Assembly (NCBI GenBank): GCA_013360215.1
Contig: JABWCP010000004.1
Coordinates: 186,001-250,000 of the forward strand
Direction: 5' to 3'
DNA from: a bacterium
GTDB taxonomy: Bacteria; CLD3; SB21
Length of the DNA stretch: 64,000 nucleotides
The notes below the pieces were generated by a model that did no database searches, was not told the origin of the DNA, and saw only the letters and a list, made by a program, of their open reading frames with translations. The position numbers and the translations under genes are program-made. Below are positions 54,489-62,348 of this stretch, one piece after another (within the stretch, counting starts at the first letter, position 1; every line of letters begins with the position of its first letter).

Positions 54489-55700
54489 TTAATTCCAATT
54501 TCGTGGAATTTGCACGATAATTTTTGGCTCTCCATTAGGAAAAAGTGTCATCGTAGCCTGGTATTTAGCCAAATATTGGCGTGCATTAAAAAGTTCGATA
54601 TCTCCCATCGAAAAGAAATTCTCATCTGAAAGTGCAGAGTAGCGTGTCTCAAGATTCATACGTCCATGATACGCTTCCGAATCATGCGCGGCCATTACGC
54701 GGTTATCACGGATCGTAACGGTAATCATATTATCAAGCAATTCCGTTTTCACATAAAGCCAACGATCCGAAATAGCGGCTGTTGCTTTGATGCAATGGAT
54801 GATGATATTGTGAAATGCTTGTGAAAAATCGCGATAAATGCCTTTGATCATCGGTAGTTTATCTGCGTACTGCATTTCTTTTTGGATTTGATGCTTGAAA
54901 TAAAGACTCGACTCAAAAAATCCAAATTCATTTTGCAAGATAGCGTTAATATCCAATTCCATTTCGGCATCTTGCATTTCAAACGCAACTTTAGCGGAAA
55001 AACCTCGCATCAAAAGACTGGCTTTATCTACCTGGCCGATGACTTCGTTGAGTCCTTTTTCCAGCTTTCCGCGAAATGCATCTAAATCACTACGCAGTTT
55101 TTCATCGCTGACCGATTCGAAAAGCGAAGCGTTTTTTCGCAGCTGATGGAGGAGTAATTCGGCGCGTCCACGCATGCTTCCGAGCGGGGTATTCAGATTA
55201 TGAGCCACACCTTGAAGTATCAGTGACATCGGGCGGGTCCGGTAAAAATTGATATACTCCAAAATCCGGTCCGAATCCACTGCGCGCGAAGCCGCTTCAG
55301 CGATGGTTTCCTGTTGAGCGATTTGATTTTCAAGACGCCGGCTAATGTCGCGAAAGACAGCTTGAATGCCGCCGATCTTACCTTGTGCGTTGCGAAGCGG
55401 TATGGCTGAAACTTCAATGAGGCGTGTCGAACCGTCTTTTTTGCGCCAATCGAAAAGGCTTCGCTCGGCATAACCGCGATGCCCTAAAATAGATAATAAC
55501 GCATCATGGTCACCGGTATTAGCATATATCGTATCAACAGTAAGGCTGTAAAATTCGCTCGGACCGTAGTATCCCAATATTTCTGCGGCCGACTGATTGG
55601 CAAGAATGATTTGACCATTTTCGTTGATTACGAAAATTCCGTCCGGAAGGCTATTGATAAGTTCGTCGTATTTATTTTGAAAATCTAAATTCATGGACAT
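54489..55700 (-). CDS. PAS-domain histidine-kinase-like protein with degenerate catalytic domain
   Basis: A PAS domain (about 10-125: LINSLPDGIFVINENGQIIL, ending FRDISRRLE) is followed by an H-box region with A-H-N-L-N-T-P-L (His167). The ATP-binding domain is poor: the N-box reads F-H-N-I-I-I-H-C-I-K-A, with His302 where the metal-binding Asn is expected, and the D-x-G-x-G and GxG boxes are not recognisable. So it may bind ATP weakly or not at all, or act as an adaptor. It begins right after the stop of prmC, suggesting coupled expression. No response regulator is adjacent. Confidence 0.7.
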   Translation of the reverse strand: MSMNLDFQNKYDELINSLPDGIFVINENGQIILANQSAAEILGYYGPSEFYSLTVDTIYANTGDHDALLSILGHRGYAERSLFDWRKKDGSTRLIEVSAIPLRNAQGKIGGIQAVFRDISRRLENQIAQQETIAEAASRAVDSDRILEYINFYRTRPMSLILQGVAHNLNTPLGSMRGRAELLLHQLRKNASLFESVSDEKLRSDLDAFRGKLEKGLNEVIGQVDKASLLMRGFSAKVAFEMQDAEMELDINAILQNEFGFFESSLYFKHQIQKEMQYADKLPMIKGIYRDFSQAFHNIIIHCIKATAAISDRWLYVKTELLDNMITVTIRDNRVMAAHDSEAYHGRMNLETRYSALSDENFFSMGDIELFNARQYLAKYQATMTLFPNGEPKIIVQIPRNWN

Positions 55701-56609
55701 TTATTTTTTTCCGATCAGAACACGTTCATAATTTTGAATATCTTTGTAACGTTGCTGATATGTATATCCGGTACTATGCAAAATCTGAGCTACGGCATCC
55801 GCCTGATCAAAACCTACTTCCAGTGCGATATATCCAAATGGTGAGGAGGGATCCAAAATATCCGCAGCAATATGGCCAATCTTACGATAAAAAGCCAGCC
55901 CATTATCTTCAGCGCGCAAAGCGGTATTCGGTTCATAATCACGTATTTCTTTATCCAATAGAGCGTACTCCTTATCGGAAATGTACGGCGGATTGGATAC
56001 GATGATATCAAAACGATGTTTCAAACTTTCGATCGAAGACGAATCGAAAATGTCACAATGTTGCCACTGAATATGAGTGTCTGGCAAAATTTTATTCGCG
56101 TTTTCTTGTGCTACGACCAATGCGTTTTGACTTATGTCAACAGCTGTAGCTTGTAATTCAAAACCGTGTTTTTTCAAATAATATGCAAGACTGATGATGA
56201 TTGCTCCGCTTCCAGTTCCGATATCCAGAATGCGAAGTGATTTTATATTTTCACTTTTTCCGCATAAATCCAGGACGCGTTCAACTAAAAGTTCGGTATC
56301 GGGTCTTGGGATTAACACATTTCGATTGACGTGAAATGTCAATCCCATAAAATCCGTATGTCCGACAATATACTGAAGCGGTTCGGCAAGCAATCGTCGT
56401 TTTAGCGAAGCCTTAAATTCATCGCGTTCATTTTGGTCCAACGGACGATCATAATTGACATACAAATCCATGCGTTTACAACCCAGCGTATGGCATAAAA
56501 GCCACTCTACGTTGGTACGTGCGGATTCGATATTTTTTTCATTAAGATAATGTATAGTCCAATCCATGATGGATTTGACTGTCCATACCTCAGGCACGGC
56601 AGAACTCAT
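55701..56609 (-). CDS. prmC: Release factor glutamine methyltransferase
   Basis: PrmC methylates the GGQ glutamine of peptide-chain release factors. The N-terminal helical domain contains LLCHTLGCKRMDLYVNYDRP, the SAM-binding motif is LRILDIGTGSGAIIISLAY, and the catalytic N-P-P-Y is present in VSNPPYISDKEY. The length of 302 residues is slightly over the usual 280. The stop touches the start of the PAS-kinase-like gene. The usual neighbour prfA is not in the window. Confidence 0.93.
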   Translation of the reverse strand: MSSAVPEVWTVKSIMDWTIHYLNEKNIESARTNVEWLLCHTLGCKRMDLYVNYDRPLDQNERDEFKASLKRRLLAEPLQYIVGHTDFMGLTFHVNRNVLIPRPDTELLVERVLDLCGKSENIKSLRILDIGTGSGAIIISLAYYLKKHGFELQATAVDISQNALVVAQENANKILPDTHIQWQHCDIFDSSSIESLKHRFDIIVSNPPYISDKEYALLDKEIRDYEPNTALRAEDNGLAFYRKIGHIAADILDPSSPFGYIALEVGFDQADAVAQILHSTGYTYQQRYKDIQNYERVLIGKK

Positions 56610-56612
56610 GAT

Positions 56613-57173
56613 TTATACGGTTTCCGATCGGTCTTTTTCGTCTTTAGAGATAATATCTGTGACATGGTACACCAAGGTTCCGGATTCGCTTACTTGTAAT
56701 TGTGCCATGCCGATGCGGCATAAGTTTTCCAATAAAGTTTGGGCATCCGAAACAGCGATATCCAGTTCCGTAGCGGTTTCCACGATAGTCAGTTTACCAT
56801 TATGTTTTTGTGCCAGCTCAAGCAGACGGTCTTGGATATACACTTCATTGTGTTTTTTCTCAAGGCGATTTATTCTGCGCAGCTGTACGATCAGCAGAAA
56901 AGTAAGTATGCCCGGAACGATACCCATACAAATGCCCGCTCCGATAAGTACACCCAGTTCCGTTGGTTTTTGGGAATGCGAATTATCAGACAGTGCGACT
57001 AAAGAATCGTTTTGGGGTGCGGATAATTTAGATTGTTCCGCTGTAGTATAGTTTCCTGTGATCAGATCGGACATCAGTGCGGGTATAAAAATAGCCGCGC
57101 TGATCGTGAAGGGGATGATACCAACCCAACACAATATCTTTTGCATAAGAAAGGAGCGATGGGCGACGGGCAT
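56613..57173 (-). CDS. Two-TM membrane protein with winged-helix-like cytoplasmic domain
   Basis: Two hydrophobic segments (ILCWVGIIPFTISAAIFIPAL and LGVLIGAGICMGIVPGILTF) border a short polar, low-complexity loop. The C-terminal 80 residues (RLLELAQKHNGKLTIVETATELDIAVSDAQTLL) look like a winged helix-turn-helix, with a helix-turn-helix followed by a beta-hairpin (GMAQLQVSESGTLVYHV). No family name is certain. An alternative start at 57146 (MQKILCWVG) is also plausible. It lies 5 bases after thiD and 3 before prmC, so the three are probably one transcript. Confidence 0.6.
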   Translation of the reverse strand: MPVAHRSFLMQKILCWVGIIPFTISAAIFIPALMSDLITGNYTTAEQSKLSAPQNDSLVALSDNSHSQKPTELGVLIGAGICMGIVPGILTFLLIVQLRRINRLEKKHNEVYIQDRLLELAQKHNGKLTIVETATELDIAVSDAQTLLENLCRIGMAQLQVSESGTLVYHVTDIISKDEKDRSETV

Positions 57174-57178
57174 AGCGA

Positions 57179-57967
57179 TTAATAGAATTTGTGAAAATGA
57201 TGTACCGGCCCATGTCCGCTGCCTACTGAAAAAGCGTGGGTTATGGCCAATGAAATATATCGTTTAGCTAAACGTACGGATTCCAGAACCGTGAATCCTT
57301 TAGCCAAATGTGCAGCGATAGCTGCGCTGAAGGTGCATCCGGTACCGTGGGTATTTTTGCTTCGAATACGTTGGTGACGCAGATGGTAAATTTTGCGGCC
57401 ATCGTAAAAAACATCGATGGCTTCACCTTTGAGATGCCCGCCCTTTACTATGATGTACTTAGGACCCATCGCGCGCAGTGTGTCTGCAGCTATCTCCATA
57501 TCTGAAATCGTTGTTATTTTTTTTCCGGTAAGCACTTCAGCCTCGGGAATATTAGGTGTCAGGACCGTAGCCTGTGGAAGAAGCCGCTCAATAAGTGCAC
57601 TTATGGCGTTGTCTTGCAATAAGCGATCACCGCTTTTAGCGACCATTACAGGATCTACGACTAATTTTTTTACGCTATACTTACGAAGGCCATCACTAAC
57701 GGTTTGAATTATATCCGCGTTGGACAACATTCCGGTTTTGACGGCTTGGGGTTTTATGTCGGTGAGCACGGCTTCGATTTGTCGGGAAATCACATCTGTG
57801 GTAACATCCATGATTGCGGTTACACCCACGGTATTTTGAGCCGTGATTGCCGTGATGACCGATGCACCGTAAACACCGAGTGCCGAAAATGTTTTGAGGT
57901 CGGCCTGAATACCTGCACCGCCGCCTGAGTCAGAACCGGCGATAGTCAATGCTTTACGGGGATTCAT
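57179..57967 (-). CDS. thiD: Hydroxymethylpyrimidine/phosphomethylpyrimidine kinase
   Basis: ThiD phosphorylates HMP to HMP-pyrophosphate in thiamine synthesis. Signatures: TIAGSDSGGGAGIQADLKTFSALG, GVYGASVITAITAQNT, VVDPVMVAKSG, LLPQATVLTPNIPEAEVLTG, and the C-terminal NTHGTGCTFSAAIAAHLAKG with the catalytic Cys/anion-hole glycines. The length of 262 residues is normal. ThiE is encoded far away in the same window. No TPP riboswitch is visible in the 15-base gap upstream. Confidence 0.95.
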   Translation of the reverse strand: MNPRKALTIAGSDSGGGAGIQADLKTFSALGVYGASVITAITAQNTVGVTAIMDVTTDVISRQIEAVLTDIKPQAVKTGMLSNADIIQTVSDGLRKYSVKKLVVDPVMVAKSGDRLLQDNAISALIERLLPQATVLTPNIPEAEVLTGKKITTISDMEIAADTLRAMGPKYIIVKGGHLKGEAIDVFYDGRKIYHLRHQRIRSKNTHGTGCTFSAAIAAHLAKGFTVLESVRLAKRYISLAITHAFSVGSGHGPVHHFHKFY

Positions 57968-57982
57968 CTGTGGTGAGGCGCG

Positions 57983-59785
57983 TTAAGAAGTTGCGGTTTC
58001 CGGAGTCGGCTCCTGAGCCGGTCTGCGGCAATCGTATTCTTTACCGTTGTATGTAAATACATCAAGTTGGTAATCTTTGAGTTCACGTCGCGCATAATCC
58101 TGTGCCATACCGGTCGTAATAAAGTAATCAACAATATCCGAATCCAAGTGGCCATCCTTGACCATGAAGCCGAGAATTTTGATACATTCAGAAATTTTCT
58201 TTCCGGGTTTATACGGGCGATCGGCAGCTGTTAAGGCTTCAAATACGTCGGCGACGGCCATAATACGTTGTTGTGTATTGAGTTGTTCTGCCGTAAGTCC
58301 GTACGGATAACCCTTACCATTAAGCGCTTCGTGGTGCGCGCCGGCCCATTCGGTAACACGGCTAAGCTTATTGGGCCACGGCAATTGCTGAAGCATTTTG
58401 ATCGTGAGAACGACGTGATCCTGGATTTTTTTACGTTCTTCTTCTGTCAGCGTACCGCGGCGGATGGAGAGATTATACACTTCATTTTCGGTGAGCAGTT
58501 GCATTTCCTGCCCTTCCATCATGATTTTCTGCTGAGCGATATTACGCAGACGCTCCAGTTTGGCGTCCTCCATAAATTCACCGCCGATATTACATACTTT
58601 GATAAATGCGGCGTCGTCTTCTATTTGTTTTTTCTTTTGTGCGTAGCTTTCTTCTAAGGCGCTTAATTTTTTCTTTTTATCGCGCACTTTGGAAGTTTCT
58701 ATTTTTGCTCGTTCACGAATATAACGAACTTCTTCCTCACGTTTAAGCACTTCAAACTTAGCCATCACCGTGTGAATACGATCGTAAATAGTTTCCAGTT
58801 TTGTGGATTTATCAACGACATATTCCGGTGTGGTGATTTTTCCGATATCGTGCATCCAGCCTGCGATACGGAGTTCGTTGTGTTCGTCTTCGTTCATCGT
58901 GAAATCTTTGTACTTCCCTTCGGAAGTATCGCTCATAGAGCGCGCCATAGCGGAAGTAAGTTCCGCTACACGACGGATGTGGCCGCCGGTATAAGGTGAT
59001 TTTTCGTCGATCGCGGCCGCGATAACTTGGATAAACGAATCTAAGAGGGCACGGAGATCATTGATAAGCGTGGTATTTGTGATGGCTACCGCCGCTTGCG
59101 AAGCAAGCGATTCGATCAGTTCCTGATAATCCACAGAGAAAGGAATTGTCGTACCATCGTGCGCTTTGGCATTGAGCAACTGAACGACGCCGATGATCTC
59201 ATTTTCGTGATTGCGCATGGCAATCACCATCATGGATTTGGAGCGATACCCGGTGTTCTTATCAAACGCTTTTGTTCCTTGAAAATCGAAACCTTCGACA
59301 TCGTACACATCCGGTATATTGACGGTATTACCAGTCAGCGCAACATAAGCCGAAACTTGTTGTTCATTGCGTGTGCCATCGTCCTTGATCAGTTTTACCG
59401 GAGGAAAAGGAATGGTTTTTCCGCTCGTACCACCCATGGCGAAGTTGAGAGACTTGGTACGCATGATCTTAAAAGCGATACCGCGGTCATCGGGAGTTTT
59501 TATATACAAGGTACCGCCATCTGCGTTGGTAAAGCTCATCGCTTCAACGACGATCATTTCCAAAAGTGCGTCGAGGTTTCGTTCCGATGACAGCGCCGAT
59601 CCGATGCGGGTAAGTTTCTTCTCATGTACCAACTGATTTTCGGTAAAACTACGAATCAATCCAATAATACGATCAGTCCGGTCAGCCGACAAATCCGTCA
59701 AATGCGACACGATTTCTTCCAATAATTTTTGGACAATCGGGTGGTCTGAGTATTTCATAGTGGTTGTGATTTCCTGCGCGCTCAT
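57983..59785 (-). CDS. GAF/HD-GYP phosphodiesterase-like protein with a coiled-coil insert
   Basis: A GAF domain (about 75-225: LDALLEMIVVEAMSFTNADGGTLYIK and VQLLNAK) is followed by an HD-GYP domain that, in family members, hydrolyses cyclic di-GMP. The HD motif is M-H-D-I-G-K near residue 311. The H-x-x-x-x-G-x-G-Y-P motif (HEALNGKGYP) is near 487. They are about 175 residues apart instead of about 62. The extra stretch is Lys/Glu-rich coiled coil and lies between the first HD helix and LTEEERKKIQDHV. The ATG has GAGAGAG upstream, so 59785 is preferred to the TTG at 59830. Confidence 0.82.
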   Translation of the reverse strand: MSAQEITTTMKYSDHPIVQKLLEEIVSHLTDLSADRTDRIIGLIRSFTENQLVHEKKLTRIGSALSSERNLDALLEMIVVEAMSFTNADGGTLYIKTPDDRGIAFKIMRTKSLNFAMGGTSGKTIPFPPVKLIKDDGTRNEQQVSAYVALTGNTVNIPDVYDVEGFDFQGTKAFDKNTGYRSKSMMVIAMRNHENEIIGVVQLLNAKAHDGTTIPFSVDYQELIESLASQAAVAITNTTLINDLRALLDSFIQVIAAAIDEKSPYTGGHIRRVAELTSAMARSMSDTSEGKYKDFTMNEDEHNELRIAGWMHDIGKITTPEYVVDKSTKLETIYDRIHTVMAKFEVLKREEEVRYIRERAKIETSKVRDKKKKLSALEESYAQKKKQIEDDAAFIKVCNIGGEFMEDAKLERLRNIAQQKIMMEGQEMQLLTENEVYNLSIRRGTLTEEERKKIQDHVVLTIKMLQQLPWPNKLSRVTEWAGAHHEALNGKGYPYGLTAEQLNTQQRIMAVADVFEALTAADRPYKPGKKISECIKILGFMVKDGHLDSDIVDYFITTGMAQDYARRELKDYQLDVFTYNGKEYDCRRPAQEPTPETATS

Positions 59786-59833
59786 AATCTCTCTCGATAC
59801 GGTAAAACCGTGGTCTTTAATGATCAACAATGA

Positions 59834-60391
59834 TCAACGGGAACGGTAAGCATTCCATGATTTGTGAATCACGGCGGCCAAAGTACATTTGATAAAATCA
59901 CCGGCAATAAAAGGTAAAAATCCTAACGAAAAAGCCGTGGCCATGCCCTGACCGGTATAAAGCTTGAGTTGTAAGGTGCCGATCAAAAGAACAGGTAAAC
60001 TGGCGAGGAAAAAGGCACCGATATTGTAAAGCAAATTGGACTCTTTCATAACAAGCATACCGGTAAGAAAAGCCATGATCGGAAAAGCCAGCAAGTAACC
60101 GCCGGTGGGCCCGATAAGATATGCGATCGTGGATGCGCCGCCGGCAAAAACGGGCAAACCGCAGATACCGTAGAATAAATAAGCCGCCTGACTCAAAGCG
60201 CCACGACGAGCACCTAACAAAGCGCCGGACAAAGATACCATAAGCGTTTGCAGTGTGATCGGTACCGGTGTAAAAAATAACGGTACTTCAATCCACGCAG
60301 AAACCGCCGTAAGTATGGAAAAACCGATGACCAAAAGAAAATCTTTGAGCATTCCTGCGTCAACGGCTATGGCTTTGGATTTGGAGTTCAT
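59834..60391 (-). CDS. bioY: Biotin transporter BioY
   Basis: BioY is the substrate-binding S component of ECF biotin transporters. Signatures are LGARRGALSQAAYLFYGICGLPVFAGG and YLIGPTGGYLLAFPIMAFLTG. About six transmembrane segments and 186 residues are normal. The ATG at 60391 is preferred over an upstream TTG. Neither EcfA/T genes nor birA are adjacent, so it may use a shared energising module. It overlaps no neighbour, and a candidate promoter lies upstream. Confidence 0.93.
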   Translation of the reverse strand: MNSKSKAIAVDAGMLKDFLLVIGFSILTAVSAWIEVPLFFTPVPITLQTLMVSLSGALLGARRGALSQAAYLFYGICGLPVFAGGASTIAYLIGPTGGYLLAFPIMAFLTGMLVMKESNLLYNIGAFFLASLPVLLIGTLQLKLYTGQGMATAFSLGFLPFIAGDFIKCTLAAVIHKSWNAYRSR

Positions 60392-60436
60392 ATACGTGAT
60401 CAATCCTTACATTAAAAATATGTTAACAGATAGGGT

Positions 60437-60465
60437 TTGATAACCTCTTATGTGAGAACGGTCAA
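60437..60465 (-). promoter_or_regulatory. Candidate promoter for bioY
   Basis: On the minus strand TTGACC is followed after 17 bases by TATCAA, about 45 bases upstream of the bioY start. The -35 is a 5/6 match and the -10 a 4/6 match. A nearby TGTTAACA is suggestive but not enough to call a BirA operator. Confidence 0.3.
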
Positions 60466-60506
60466 ATGTACATCCGTGATTGACCTACCGCAAGTTATTT
60501 TTAATC

Positions 60507-62135
60507 TTAATTTTGCGAAGGTGAATCACTGACAACAGCCTCCTCAATACGCGCTTCATCAACGGCAGGGGAGGTACTATTGGTATATCGTACGACGCGG
60601 CGCTCGCGAATCACAACAACCTTAATCTGACCGGGGTATTGCATTTCGTTCTGAATTTTTTGTGCGACATTGGAGCTCAGCATGGCCGACTGGGCATCAT
60701 CCATTTTTTCGGCTTCGACGACGATGCGAATTTCGCGTCCGGCGAAAATAGCATATACTTTAGAAACGCCGTCAAATTGTTGAGCGATTTGTTCCAATTT
60801 TTCGATCCGTGCGCCATACGCTTCCAGCGGTTCACGGCGCGCGCCGGGGCGAGAACCGGAAATAATGTCGGCTGCCGTAACAAGTTGTGAAATCGGGTGG
60901 ATCGGTTCGGCTTCGTCGTGATGTGCGAGTACCGAGTTAATTACGACCTCGTGCTCTTTGCAGCGCGTCGTAACTTCGACACCGATCGTGACGTGACTTC
61001 CTTCGTTTTCGTTACTGGTGGCCTTACCGATATCATGAAACAAACCTGCGCGGCGCGCAAGCTGAACATCATAGCCGAGTTCAGATGCCATATTACCGGC
61101 TAGCAAGGCGACTTCTTTGCTGTGTTGTAAAACATTTTGACCATAGCTGGTACGGTACTTCAGACGACCCAGCATTTGTTTCATTTCCGGTGCGACATTT
61201 TTAATGTTTAGCGAATTGAGCACTTCATCGGAAGCTTTATTCATTGCTGTTTCGACTTGTTTTTTGCAACGCTCGACAACGTCTTCAATAAACTCGGGCT
61301 GGATATTCGGCGTCTCCGTGAGGCGCAACATTGCTAATCTGGCGATTTCGCGTTTCACAGGATCCATCGAAGAAAGAACAAGCACTTCGGGGGTATCGTC
61401 AATAATGACCTTCACGCCCGTGATTTGTTCAAATGCTTTGATGTTTCGCCCTTCACGCCCGATGATCGCGCCTTTGATCTTTTCATTGGGTAAATCCACC
61501 GTTGTGAGGGTTATCTCGGCCGTTTGATCGGAAGCTAAACGCTGGATGGCGTCCGATATAATCCATTTGGCCTCGAAACTTGCTTTCTGCGTAGCTTCAC
61601 TTTTCATTTGGAGCATCAGTTCGGCGGCTTCTTTTTGGGCCCGTTGCGCAACACTTTCCAAAAACTGTTTCTTCGCTTCTTCGTAGGACAACTTGGTAAT
61701 GTTTTCTAATTTTTCCATCTGCTGATGGATGACCGATTCGACATGTTGGGCGCGCGTCTGGAGTTGCTCTTGCTGCGTCGTAAGATCTTTTTGTGAACGT
61801 TGGAGCAGTTGTTCTTTTTCGACAGTACCGCTCATTTTGTTGCGGATTTCGCGTTCGCGGTTAACCAGCTTTTGCTCGTACTGTTTAAGGCGTTTTTCAC
61901 GTTCGTCCGTTTCACTGACGATTTTCATTTTGATCTGATGCCAACGTTGTTTGGATTTGACTTCAGCTTCGTTGCGTATGGTTTCGGCTTCACGTTTAGC
62001 TTCGCGTATGGTGTTTTCGGCGATTTTGCGAATTTCCGATACTTTGTTTTTTCCGAAATAAGTTGCAAAGACCCATCCGAGAATAAACATCACAATGCCC
62101 GCGGCGCACATGATGATAATAGATAAACTATCCAT
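60507..62135 (-). CDS. rny: Ribonuclease Y
   Basis: RNase Y is a membrane-anchored endoribonuclease that starts mRNA decay. The N-terminal membrane anchor is SLSIIIMCAAGIVMFILGWV, followed by a long coiled coil, a KH domain (IKGAIIGREGRNIKAFEQITG), and an HD domain (GLFHDIGKA with the downstream TSNENEGSHVTIGVE). The end GQIKVVVIRERRVVRY is typical, followed by a variable tail of about 20 residues. The length of 542 residues is slightly long. Confidence 0.95.
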   Translation of the reverse strand: MDSLSIIIMCAAGIVMFILGWVFATYFGKNKVSEIRKIAENTIREAKREAETIRNEAEVKSKQRWHQIKMKIVSETDEREKRLKQYEQKLVNREREIRNKMSGTVEKEQLLQRSQKDLTTQQEQLQTRAQHVESVIHQQMEKLENITKLSYEEAKKQFLESVAQRAQKEAAELMLQMKSEATQKASFEAKWIISDAIQRLASDQTAEITLTTVDLPNEKIKGAIIGREGRNIKAFEQITGVKVIIDDTPEVLVLSSMDPVKREIARLAMLRLTETPNIQPEFIEDVVERCKKQVETAMNKASDEVLNSLNIKNVAPEMKQMLGRLKYRTSYGQNVLQHSKEVALLAGNMASELGYDVQLARRAGLFHDIGKATSNENEGSHVTIGVEVTTRCKEHEVVINSVLAHHDEAEPIHPISQLVTAADIISGSRPGARREPLEAYGARIEKLEQIAQQFDGVSKVYAIFAGREIRIVVEAEKMDDAQSAMLSSNVAQKIQNEMQYPGQIKVVVIRERRVVRYTNSTSPAVDEARIEEAVVSDSPSQN

Positions 62136-62204
62136 AACTATCCTGTAAGTTTCTTAAGTTTTAACTGTGTTTTTAACGAAGTCTATAATCATTAGTATAG
62201 ACGT

Positions 62205-62228
62205 AAAAAACCGCGCACAAGCGGTTTT
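62205..62228 (-). terminator. Terminator after the sensor-kinase gene
   Basis: On the minus strand AAAACCGC, a 6-base loop and GCGGTTTT form an 8-bp stem followed by T residues. It lies between the stop of the sensor kinase and the rny gene, within a gap of about 210 bases that holds nothing else I can identify. Confidence 0.7.
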
Positions 62229-62348
62229 CACTACAATGAAGAATTTAGAATTTTGTGACTCAAATAGCAAGGAAAGAACAACGAATATGCGGCGTTGTGA
62301 TCGAAGGTAAAACGTCATGCGAAAAGAGAAGAGAAGCTTAATTTGCTT

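Noticed and set aside
60392..60506. BirA operator upstream of bioY
   Set aside because: Only a lone TGTTAACA is seen; the second half-site at the proper spacing is not convincing.
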